Assembly (NCBI GenBank): GCA_028707655.1
Contig: JAQWAN010000137.1
Coordinates: 1 to 5,847 of the forward strand
Length of the DNA stretch: 5,847 nucleotides
Direction of reading: 5' to 3'
From: Bacteroidaceae bacterium
GTDB taxonomy: Bacteria > Bacteroidota > Bacteroidia > Bacteroidales > Bacteroidaceae
The notes under the pieces are model-generated. The model was not told where the DNA came from. It made no database searches and was given only the letters and a program-made list of their open reading frames with translations. Made by a program: the position numbers and the translations under genes. Every line of letters begins with the position of its first letter. Position 1 is the stretch's first letter. Shown piece after piece: positions 1 to 5,712 of this stretch.

Positions 1-1488
1 GAGGGCTCCTTTTATGGAGAGATTGAGGGATTCAACATCTACATCAACAAGAAGAATAGAGACACAGGAATGATGTATGGCATGATTATTTACGACCTGT
101 CGCAAGGATTTAGTCGCACCAATATAATCGTAGCCGACTCTGGTCACTTGGAGATGTCGCCCACAAAGAAATTTCTTTTGCTAAAGCTCTACTCCGGAGA
201 GCAATTTGAGAACCTCAAAGAGCAAAGTGCTTCCACTAAAAATGTTCCCTACCGACGAGAGTCCTTCAGCGAGAAGCAAGTTATTATCGATTTTGATGCC
301 GCCTTTAGCATGGTAGATGGCGGCTTTTTAAATAACCAATCGGTTAGTAAAAACATTTTCCAACTACAAAGTTCCATCGATTCTATGCGAGTAAGAGGAG
401 ACAGCATTGGACATGCCTATTACGTTCAAGCAAAACGGTATGATTACAAAACCCCTATTCTAAAGAAGGAACCCATAACCAAAGGGCCAAACGCTGGTAA
501 AGAAAAGCCAGTAGCCGAAAAAGACACCACCCTATTGGGTGCAATCAACACAGACAGCATCTATTTAGCCAGTACACTTAGTACCAAGAAGACACTAATA
601 GCCAGTACCTATTCGCGCATCTCTAGCATGCAAAACAATTGGAAATTCAAAAGTATCAGTGTTAATGAAACCGACAAGCAGATACGTAGACATAGCACCG
701 AATGGCATAAAAAAATTACCACCTCGCTTGCTTGTCTCATCTTCTTCTTTATTGGTGCCCCCTTAGGAGGAATCATCCGAAAAGGAGGAATTGGTATGCC
801 TGTTGTTGTATCCGTACTTATTTTTATTGTCTATTATATCATAGACAATACAGGCTATAAAATGGCAAGAGATGGCAACACAGCAGTCTTTGCAGGCATG
901 TGGATTAGTTCAGCTATCTTAGCACCAACCGGTTTGTTCCTTACCTATAAATCGAACAAAGATGCGGTTGTCTTTAACCTAGGTGCAGTCACCAACCTCC
1001 TAAAAGTGATTTTAGGTATCCGGTTAAATCGACATATAGCGGTTAAAGAGGTGGTTATAGAAGACCCCGACTACACCGCTATTGACCAACAATTAACCGC
1101 GCTGAGCACTAATTGCATGCTCTACCACAAGAAGCATAAGCTACGTTCAGCACCCAACTACATACGAACATGGAAACAAAGCGAGCGCGATAGTGCGGTA
1201 GAGCAGATTGATGAACAGTTAGAAGCCATTGTAGAACAATTATCACAAAGTCGGAATGCAGCCATCATAGCTGCAACTAACGAACTGCCCATCCTCTCTA
1301 CAGCAGCACATAAGAGTCCATTAAAAGGTACTACATTGAACCTGATAGCCGCTCTTCTATTACCTGTTGGAGCACTACTCTTTCTACGCATTTGGATGTT
1401 TAGGATACGCTTAAAAAACGATTTACAGCAAGTAATAGCAACTAGCAAAAAGATACAATTACTCATAGAGAATAAAAACTTCTACTAA
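1..1488 (+). CDS. LptF/LptG (YjgP/YjgQ) family permease, 5'-partial, with C-terminal extension
   Basis: The reading frame is open from base 1 to the TAA at 1486-1488, giving 495 visible residues; the true start and first membrane helices lie upstream of the window. The ATG at 70 is internal, because the preceding 23 codons continue the same domain. LptF and LptG are the inner-membrane subunits that, with the ATPase LptB, extract LPS and pass it to the periplasmic bridge. Visible residues about 1-235 are the periplasmic region: a beta-jellyroll with the family pattern VADSGHLEM, then a Lys-rich, low-complexity stretch. Three helices follow at about 240-259, 266-283 and 295-316, around the hallmark FFIGAPLGGIIRKGGIGMPV. 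After these comes an extension of about 170 residues, which standard LptF/G proteins lack. It has a Glu/Gln-rich, possibly coiled-coil segment (about 394-415) and a further hydrophobic segment (about 446-465). Family assignment is firm; whether it is LptF or LptG is not decidable. Probably co-transcribed with ribBA, 11 bp downstream. Confidence 0.93.
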   Translation, partial: EGSFYGEIEGFNIYINKKNRDTGMMYGMIIYDLSQGFSRTNIIVADSGHLEMSPTKKFLLLKLYSGEQFENLKEQSASTKNVPYRRESFSEKQVIIDFDAAFSMVDGGFLNNQSVSKNIFQLQSSIDSMRVRGDSIGHAYYVQAKRYDYKTPILKKEPITKGPNAGKEKPVAEKDTTLLGAINTDSIYLASTLSTKKTLIASTYSRISSMQNNWKFKSISVNETDKQIRRHSTEWHKKITTSLACLIFFFIGAPLGGIIRKGGIGMPVVVSVLIFIVYYIIDNTGYKMARDGNTAVFAGMWISSAILAPTGLFLTYKSNKDAVVFNLGAVTNLLKVILGIRLNRHIAVKEVVIEDPDYTAIDQQLTALSTNCMLYHKKHKLRSAPNYIRTWKQSERDSAVEQIDEQLEAIVEQLSQSRNAAIIAATNELPILSTAAHKSPLKGTTLNLIAALLLPVGALLFLRIWMFRIRLKNDLQQVIATSKKIQLLIENKNFY

Positions 1489-1499
1489 AATATATAAAT

Positions 1500-2714
1500 A
1501 TGGAAGATATCAAATTGAATAAAATCGAAGAAGCACTTACAGATATCCGTGAGGGTAAATTTGTAATTGTAGTAGACGATGAAGACCGAGAGAATGAAGG
1601 CGATTTTATCATTGCAGCTGAGAAAATAACCCCAGAGAAAGTCAACTTCATGCTCACCGAAGGACGCGGCGTACTTTGTGCACCCATCACAGAGGAGAGA
1701 TGTCAAGAGTTGGAACTAGAGATGCAGGTAAACACCAACACCTCTATTTACGAAACACCTTTTACCGTTACCGTAGATATGTTGAAAGACTGTACTACAG
1801 GTGTATCGATGCACGATAGAGCCATGACCATTCTTGCCCTTGCCGACCCAGCAACCAAACCATCCGATTTAGGACGCCCAGGGCATGTTAGCCCATTACG
1901 CGCCAAGAGCAGAGGTGTACTTCGTCGCTCTGGACATACAGAAGCAGCAGTCGATTTAGCACGTTTAGCAGGATTGAATCCAGCGGGTGCACTTATTGAG
2001 ATTATCAATGAAGATGGTACCATGGCTCGCCTTCCTGAACTGATGAAAGTAAGTAAGAAGTTTGGTATTAAGATTGTTTCCATCAAAGACCTTATTGCCT
2101 ATCGTTTACGCATAGAGTCGACCGTAGAAAAAGGTGAAGAGGTAGATATGCCCACAGACCATGGCCACTTCCGTTTAATCCCTTTCCGTCAAAAATCAAA
2201 TGGCTTAGAACATGTAGCCCTTATCAAAGGAACATGGGAAAAAGAGGAACCCATCTTAGTACGTGTTCACTCCTCCTGCATGACGGGAGATATTTTCGCC
2301 TCTAGACGATGCGACTGTGGCGACCAACTACATAAAGCCATGGAAATGGTGAATAAAGCTGGAAAAGGCGTTGTTCTTTACATGAATCAAGAGGGCCGTG
2401 GCATTGGTTTAATGAACAAGATTAAAGCCTACAAATTACAAGAAGAGGGACTAGACACCGTAGATGCCAACGTGCACTTAGGTTTTGATCCAGACGAAAG
2501 AGATTATGGCGTAGGTGCACAGATTCTACATCAACTAGGTGTACAGAAGATGCGTTTATTAACCAATAATCCAGTAAAACGAATTGGCTTAGAATCGTAT
2601 GGTCTAGAGATAACCGAGAATGTAAGTATTGAAATAGAACCAAATGAAACGAATAGTCGCTATTTGCATACCAAAAAAGAACGTATGGGACATACCCTTC
2701 ATTTCAACAAATAG
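1500..2714 (+). CDS. ribBA: Bifunctional 3,4-dihydroxy-2-butanone-4-phosphate synthase / GTP cyclohydrolase II
   Basis: This fused 404-residue cytoplasmic enzyme, of normal RibBA length, starts both branches of riboflavin synthesis. The RibB half makes the four-carbon unit from ribulose 5-phosphate; the RibA half opens GTP to the diaminopyrimidine. RibB occupies about residues 5-203. It has the acidic loop DDEDRENEGDF (R30, E31, E33 and D35 match the E. coli active site), TGVSMHDRA (100-108), RSGHTEAA with H146, and EIINEDGTMARL with E167. RibA occupies about 207-400. It has the zinc cysteines C260, C271 and C273 in SCMTGDIFASRRCDCGDQL, then QEGRGIGL (297-304), DERDYG (332-337) and LTNNPVKRIG (354-363). 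All expected catalytic and metal residues are present in both halves, so both activities should be intact. One departure is GHVSPL at 128-133, where E. coli RibB has GHVFPL. The start ATG follows A/T-rich DNA without a Shine-Dalgarno. No FMN riboswitch is visible upstream; the gene probably depends on the permease transcript. Confidence 0.97.
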   Translation: MEDIKLNKIEEALTDIREGKFVIVVDDEDRENEGDFIIAAEKITPEKVNFMLTEGRGVLCAPITEERCQELELEMQVNTNTSIYETPFTVTVDMLKDCTTGVSMHDRAMTILALADPATKPSDLGRPGHVSPLRAKSRGVLRRSGHTEAAVDLARLAGLNPAGALIEIINEDGTMARLPELMKVSKKFGIKIVSIKDLIAYRLRIESTVEKGEEVDMPTDHGHFRLIPFRQKSNGLEHVALIKGTWEKEEPILVRVHSSCMTGDIFASRRCDCGDQLHKAMEMVNKAGKGVVLYMNQEGRGIGLMNKIKAYKLQEEGLDTVDANVHLGFDPDERDYGVGAQILHQLGVQKMRLLTNNPVKRIGLESYGLEITENVSIEIEPNETNSRYLHTKKERMGHTLHFNK

Positions 2715-2754
2715 CAAAAAAACATACGAGATGTAGTACCAAAAAATTATATTT

Positions 2755-3948
2755 ATGAATCAATTGTCAGAACGTTTACGTAGCCTTTCCATCTCGCAGA
2801 CATTGGCCATGTCTCAGCGAAGTAGTGAATTAAAAGCCAAAGGTGTAGATGTTATTAATTTAAGTGTAGGAGAGCCCGATTTCAACACACCTGAGCACAT
2901 CAAAGAAGCAGCTAAACAAGCTATTGATGATAATTTTTCACACTATACACCAGTGGCAGGATATCTATCCTTGCGCCAAGCCATTGCTAAGAAGCTAGAG
3001 GTAGAGAACCAGTTAAGCTATTCTCCAGAACAAATCACCTGCGCCAATGGTGCAAAACAGAGTGTTTGCAATGTGATGATGGCACTAGTGAATAAAGGCG
3101 ATGAGGTAATTATTCCAGCCCCCTATTGGGTGAGCTATCCAGAGATGGTTAAACTGGCAGAGGGAACCCCAGTAATCATCTCTACAGGCATAGAGCATGA
3201 TTTTAAAATTACTCCAGCGCAACTAGAAGCAGCTATTACACCTCGTACAAAAGCACTTATCCTTTGCTCTCCATCTAATCCAACAGGAGCCGTTTATTCG
3301 CAAAAAGAGTTAGCTGCATTAGCCGTTATTATTGAGAAACATCCAAACTTGATAGTAGTAGCAGATGAGATTTATGAGCATATCAACTACATTGGTAAAC
3401 ATCAGAGTATAGCACAGTTTCCCGCTATAAAAGAGCGTGTTGCCATCATCAATGGCGTATCTAAAGCCTATGCAATGACCGGTTGGCGTTTAGGTTTTCT
3501 AGCGGGTCCACAATGGTTAGTCAGTGCATGCAACAAGCTACAAGGCCAGTACACCTCTGGTCCCTCTTCTGTTTCCCAAAAAGCAGCAGAAGCAGCTTAT
3601 ACGAGTTCACAAGCACCTGTCCAAGAGATGTGCGCTGCCTTTGAGCGTAGACGCAAACTCATTATATCACTTGCTAAAGAGATTCCAGGTTTTGAGCTCA
3701 GCATACCAGAAGGTGCTTTTTACATCTTCCCTAAATGTGATGCTTACTTTGGCAAAAAAGCTGGAGACACCTGCATTAATGACTCCTCCGACCTAGCACT
3801 CTATCTACTAGACCAAGCCCATGTAGCTTGTGTAGCAGGTTCCGCTTTTGGCGCACCAGAATGTATCCGAATCAGTTATGCCACTTCAGATGAGAATATC
3901 ACAGAAGCCATGAAACGCATAAAAGAAGTAGTAAAGAACATCAACTAA
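2755..3948 (+). CDS. Class I PLP-dependent aminotransferase, aspartate aminotransferase Ib type
   Basis: This 397-residue cytoplasmic fold-type I aminotransferase probably interconverts aspartate and 2-oxoglutarate with oxaloacetate and glutamate. Sequence signs in order are SVGEPDFNTPEHIK (37-50), the PLP-phosphate region NGAKQS (98-103), PAPYWVSYPEMV (121-132), SNPTGAVYS with N175 (174-182), ADEIYEHI with D204 and Y207, and GVSKAYAMTGWRLGF with the Schiff-base lysine K237. R372 in IRISYATS is the expected substrate alpha-carboxylate arginine. K101 and S14 align, from memory of the Thermus enzyme, with the lysine and serine that bind the distal carboxylate in subgroup Ib; this favours aspartate over alanine or aromatic substrates. 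Some Ib enzymes also transaminate prephenate, which cannot be excluded. Names such as aspB or aspC would be reasonable, but I assign no symbol. It starts 40 bp after ribBA in A/T-rich DNA with no clear promoter, and its transcript ends at the terminator 25 bp downstream. Confidence 0.93.
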   Translation: MNQLSERLRSLSISQTLAMSQRSSELKAKGVDVINLSVGEPDFNTPEHIKEAAKQAIDDNFSHYTPVAGYLSLRQAIAKKLEVENQLSYSPEQITCANGAKQSVCNVMMALVNKGDEVIIPAPYWVSYPEMVKLAEGTPVIISTGIEHDFKITPAQLEAAITPRTKALILCSPSNPTGAVYSQKELAALAVIIEKHPNLIVVADEIYEHINYIGKHQSIAQFPAIKERVAIINGVSKAYAMTGWRLGFLAGPQWLVSACNKLQGQYTSGPSSVSQKAAEAAYTSSQAPVQEMCAAFERRRKLIISLAKEIPGFELSIPEGAFYIFPKCDAYFGKKAGDTCINDSSDLALYLLDQAHVACVAGSAFGAPECIRISYATSDENITEAMKRIKEVVKNIN

Positions 3949-3972
3949 TTTTTTTATACATATACAGTAAAG

Positions 3973-4008
3973 AAGCATAGTTATCCATAGCGATAGCTAT
4001 GCTTTTTT
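3973..4008 (+). terminator. Intrinsic terminator of the permease-ribBA-aminotransferase operon
   Basis: Bases 3973-3985 (AAGCATAGTTATC) pair with 3992-4004 (GATAGCTATGCTT) in a 13-bp stem. Twelve pairs are Watson-Crick and one is G-T, and the loop is six bases (3986-3991). A run of six T's (4003-4008) overlaps the last two bases of the stem, the usual layout of a Rho-independent terminator. It begins 25 bp after the aminotransferase stop codon and points along the + strand. The 3' arm also contains the likely -33 element of the next gene's promoter. Confidence 0.88.
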
Positions 4009-4028
4009 ATTAAAAAAAGTTACCTTTG
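3998..4028 (+). promoter_or_regulatory. Bacteroidota-type promoter of the uracil-DNA glycosylase gene
   Basis: TACCTTTG at 4021-4028 is an exact match to the Bacteroides -7 consensus TAnnTTTG. Nineteen bases upstream is TATG (3998-4001), a three-of-four match to the -33 TTTG; that spacing is typical of this promoter class. Transcription would be expected to start near 4033-4036 (inference), leaving a leader of about 15 bases before the ATG at 4050. The -33 element lies within the 3' arm of the upstream terminator. Confidence 0.72.
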
Positions 4029-4049
4029 GGCTACTTAAAGCACGCTAAA

Positions 4050-4637
4050 ATGAATACATCATTTAATTTATTACAAGAGGAGATTAAGAAATGCACCAAA
4101 TGTGAACTCTGCAAAACACGGACCAATGTAGTAGCTGGTTCAGGTAATCCACAAGCAAAGATAATGCTTATTGGAGAGGGGCCAGGCTATTATGAAGATC
4201 AAAAAGGGGTTGCTTTTATTGGAAAGTCGGGACAATTATTAGATAAGATATTGGCCGCATGCGGCTTTACGCGAGAGGAACATGTCTTTATTAGTAACAT
4301 CGTAAAATGTCGCCCACCAGAGAATAGAGACCCAACGCCAGCAGAAAGAGAGGCCTGTCTTCCCTATCTCCTACAACAAATAGAGCTTATCCACCCCACC
4401 ATTATAATTCTTTTGGGTGCCACAGCCTTAAAGGGACTCATCGACCCTCGGGCACGCATCACCAAAGAACGCGGAGAATGGAGAACATGGCACCATTATT
4501 TAGTTATGCCAACCTACCATCCATCGGCTCTACTACGTAACCCATCCCTTAAACGCCCCGCTTGGGAAGATTTCAAAAAAGTAGTAGCAAAATATCGTGA
4601 GTTAGTAGACCCCAACCATTTTTCTGCCCACTGTTGA
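4050..4637 (+). CDS. Family 4 uracil-DNA glycosylase, [4Fe-4S] type
   Basis: This 195-residue protein should remove uracil from DNA, arising by cytosine deamination or dUTP misincorporation, and so start base-excision repair. Numbered from the ATG at 4050, the four iron-sulfur cysteines are C15 and C18 (CTKC), C87 (in KCRPPENR) and C103; the 16-residue step between the last two is usual for the family. A third N-terminal cysteine, C21, is also present. Motif A is GEGPGYYED (42-50) with E43. F56 in the following AFIGKSGQLLD is the probable uracil-stacking residue, N83 in ISNIVKC the uracil-recognition asparagine, and HPSALLRNP (157-165) motif B. These mark family 4 rather than family 1 (Ung) or family 5. 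A longer frame from TTG at 4026 would add eight residues, but that codon lies inside the predicted -7 box, so the ATG is preferred. The gene follows a terminator and has its own promoter, so it is probably expressed separately from the upstream operon. No clear terminator follows it. Confidence 0.93.
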   Translation: MNTSFNLLQEEIKKCTKCELCKTRTNVVAGSGNPQAKIMLIGEGPGYYEDQKGVAFIGKSGQLLDKILAACGFTREEHVFISNIVKCRPPENRDPTPAEREACLPYLLQQIELIHPTIIILLGATALKGLIDPRARITKERGEWRTWHHYLVMPTYHPSALLRNPSLKRPAWEDFKKVVAKYRELVDPNHFSAHC

Positions 4638-4756
4638 AGTTACATCTTTGTTCCGTTTTTATAAAAAAAATAGAGCTACTCGCTATAAGATGGCATTAAC
4701 ACATACAAAAAACAATAAAAAAAGGCCAGATAATTCTCTTATTCCTCTCTACTAAG

Positions 4757-4764
4757 TACCTTTA
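4757..4764 (+). promoter_or_regulatory. Candidate -7 promoter element for the AraC-type regulator gene
   Basis: TACCTTTA matches seven of the eight bases of TAnnTTTG and is followed by GGGC, closely resembling TACCTTTGGGC before the glycosylase gene. It ends 23 bases before the ATG at 4788, against 21 bases for the glycosylase promoter. At the expected -33 position (about 4733-4737) there is no good TTTG, so the site is weak and might depend on an activator, possibly the regulator itself (inference). The rest of the 150-bp gap (4638-4787) is A-rich, with no ORF or convincing hairpin. Confidence 0.4.
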
Positions 4765-4787
4765 GGGCAAGAAAGAAGCAAAAAGAT

Positions 4788-5648
4788 ATGATAGAAAAAG
4801 AAAACACTAGAAACGATTATTTAGAACGCATCAATATAGTTAGAGACTATATCAGCAATCACCTAAGCGAAGAGATCGATCTTAAATCATTAGCTAACTT
4901 GGCTAATTTCTCACCGTTTCATTTTCACCGAATAGCCAAAGCCCTATTGGGTGAATCCATTGGTTCCTATGTAGGCCGATTAAGAATAGAAGCCGCTGCT
5001 CGTCTCTTACGCTACACCAATGAGGATATCACAGATATTGCCTATACAGTTGGTTATCAAACACGTAACTCCTTTTCTAGGTCGTTCACAAAATGTTTTG
5101 GCATAACCCCAAGTGACTATCGGAAAAAGAAAAACAATTTTATTGCTCCCCCCACCAAACGAGAATTTCCAATTCAACTAGAGGAACCAAGAATTGTAAA
5201 GATAGCACCTAAGAATTTGATTTACCTACATCTTTCGGGTAACTATGAAGAGGTTGATTATGCTGCAGCATGGCAACAGCTATGGGATTTTGTAGAAGAG
5301 GAAAAAATAGAAAAAACAGCGATTGAACAACTGGCCTTTTTTCATGACGATCCACATATCACCGACCTTAAAAAGCTCCGCACAGACGTATGTCTTTCGG
5401 TACCTCATCCTGTTGCAGCTAAAAGGGCCATTGGCTTTAAACACTTTCAAGGAGGGAAATATGCGGTGTTTACCCACCTTGGTTTGTCGAAGTTATTAGA
5501 AAAAGAATACGATGGCATTTATCTCGACTGGTTTATCCGAAGTGGAGAACAGCTAGGAGATACCCTCTGCTTTGAAAAATGCTACAACACCCCCACCAAC
5601 ACTTCGCAAGAAAAGCTTAAAACCGAGATTTATATTTCCATAAAATAG
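4788..5648 (+). CDS. AraC-family transcriptional regulator with GyrI-like effector-binding domain (Rob-like)
   Basis: The 286-residue protein has its DNA-binding domain first, unlike most AraC proteins, and a small-molecule-binding domain second, as in E. coli Rob (289 residues). Two helix-turn-helix units are visible: residues 31-52, around DLKSLANLANFSPFHFHRI, and about 79-102, where DITDIAYTVGYQTRNSFSRSF and then FGITPSDYR (104-112) form the classic AraC signature. Residues about 131-286 fit the GyrI-like/AraC effector-binding fold: GGKYAVFTHLG (222-232), YDGIYLDWF (241-249) and FEKCYNTP (262-269). E263 falls where this fold often carries an acidic residue that contacts cationic ligands. 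No signal peptide or membrane segment is seen, so it acts in the cytoplasm. Relatives respond to bile salts, dyes, drugs or other amphipathic molecules, but its ligand and targets cannot be read here; no efflux gene is adjacent in the window. The start follows A-rich DNA (AAGAAAGAAGCAAAAAGAT). The gene is alone between the glycosylase and a convergent gene. Confidence 0.92.
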   Translation: MIEKENTRNDYLERINIVRDYISNHLSEEIDLKSLANLANFSPFHFHRIAKALLGESIGSYVGRLRIEAAARLLRYTNEDITDIAYTVGYQTRNSFSRSFTKCFGITPSDYRKKKNNFIAPPTKREFPIQLEEPRIVKIAPKNLIYLHLSGNYEEVDYAAAWQQLWDFVEEEKIEKTAIEQLAFFHDDPHITDLKKLRTDVCLSVPHPVAAKRAIGFKHFQGGKYAVFTHLGLSKLLEKEYDGIYLDWFIRSGEQLGDTLCFEKCYNTPTNTSQEKLKTEIYISIK

Positions 5649-5676
5649 CCGATACCAACTAGCACCAGCTATTTTA
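5641..5676. terminator. Inverted repeat between convergent genes, possible bidirectional terminator
   Basis: TAAAATAGC (5641-5649) and GCTATTTTA (5668-5676) are perfect 9-bp inverted copies separated by 18 bases. Read on either strand the stem ends in a short T run (TTTTA), so it could stop transcription from both the regulator gene and the opposing carbamoyltransferase gene. The left arm overlaps the regulator's stop codon (TAG, 5646-5648). The stem is AT-rich, its loop is long and the T run is short, so termination would be weaker than at 3973-4008. Confidence 0.5.
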
Positions 5677-5712
5677 AGTCTATGGTAGTCCCAGCTCCAA
5701 AAGAGGTTATAC

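Noticed and set aside
1..72. ATG at 70 as the true start of the permease
   Set aside because: The frame is open to base 1 and the upstream 23 codons (EGSFYGEIEGFNIYINKKN) continue the periplasmic domain, so the gene is cut by the window edge.
1881..1898. Serine in GHVSPL of the RibB domain as a sign of a broken enzyme
   Set aside because: E. coli has Phe here, and I recall other residues such as Asn in Bacteroidota RibBA. All catalytic acidic and histidine residues are intact.
1158..2643. Several minus-strand open frames of 73-112 codons inside the permease and ribBA genes
   Set aside because: They lie entirely or almost entirely antisense to strongly conserved coding sequence, show no recognisable domain, and have the skewed Ser/Arg/Cys-rich composition of shadow frames.
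2715..2754. A possible promoter (TATATTTA) just before the aminotransferase start
   Set aside because: It abuts the ATG, leaving no room for a leader; A/T-rich DNA alone explains the match.
3524..3796. A 90-codon + strand frame within the aminotransferase gene
   Set aside because: It is an out-of-frame reading of the conserved aminotransferase C-terminal half, with no start context or recognisable motif of its own.
4641..4675. CATCTTTG and the T-run/A-run just after the glycosylase stop as a promoter or terminator
   Set aside because: The -7 match lacks the initial T, and the -33 region is only a T run. The T5/A8 stretch has no GC-containing stem, so neither element is convincing.
5280..5477. 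A 65-codon minus-strand frame within the regulator gene
   Set aside because: It is antisense to the GyrI-like domain and its composition, with runs of Phe and Tyr, is what reversed Lys/Glu-rich codons give.
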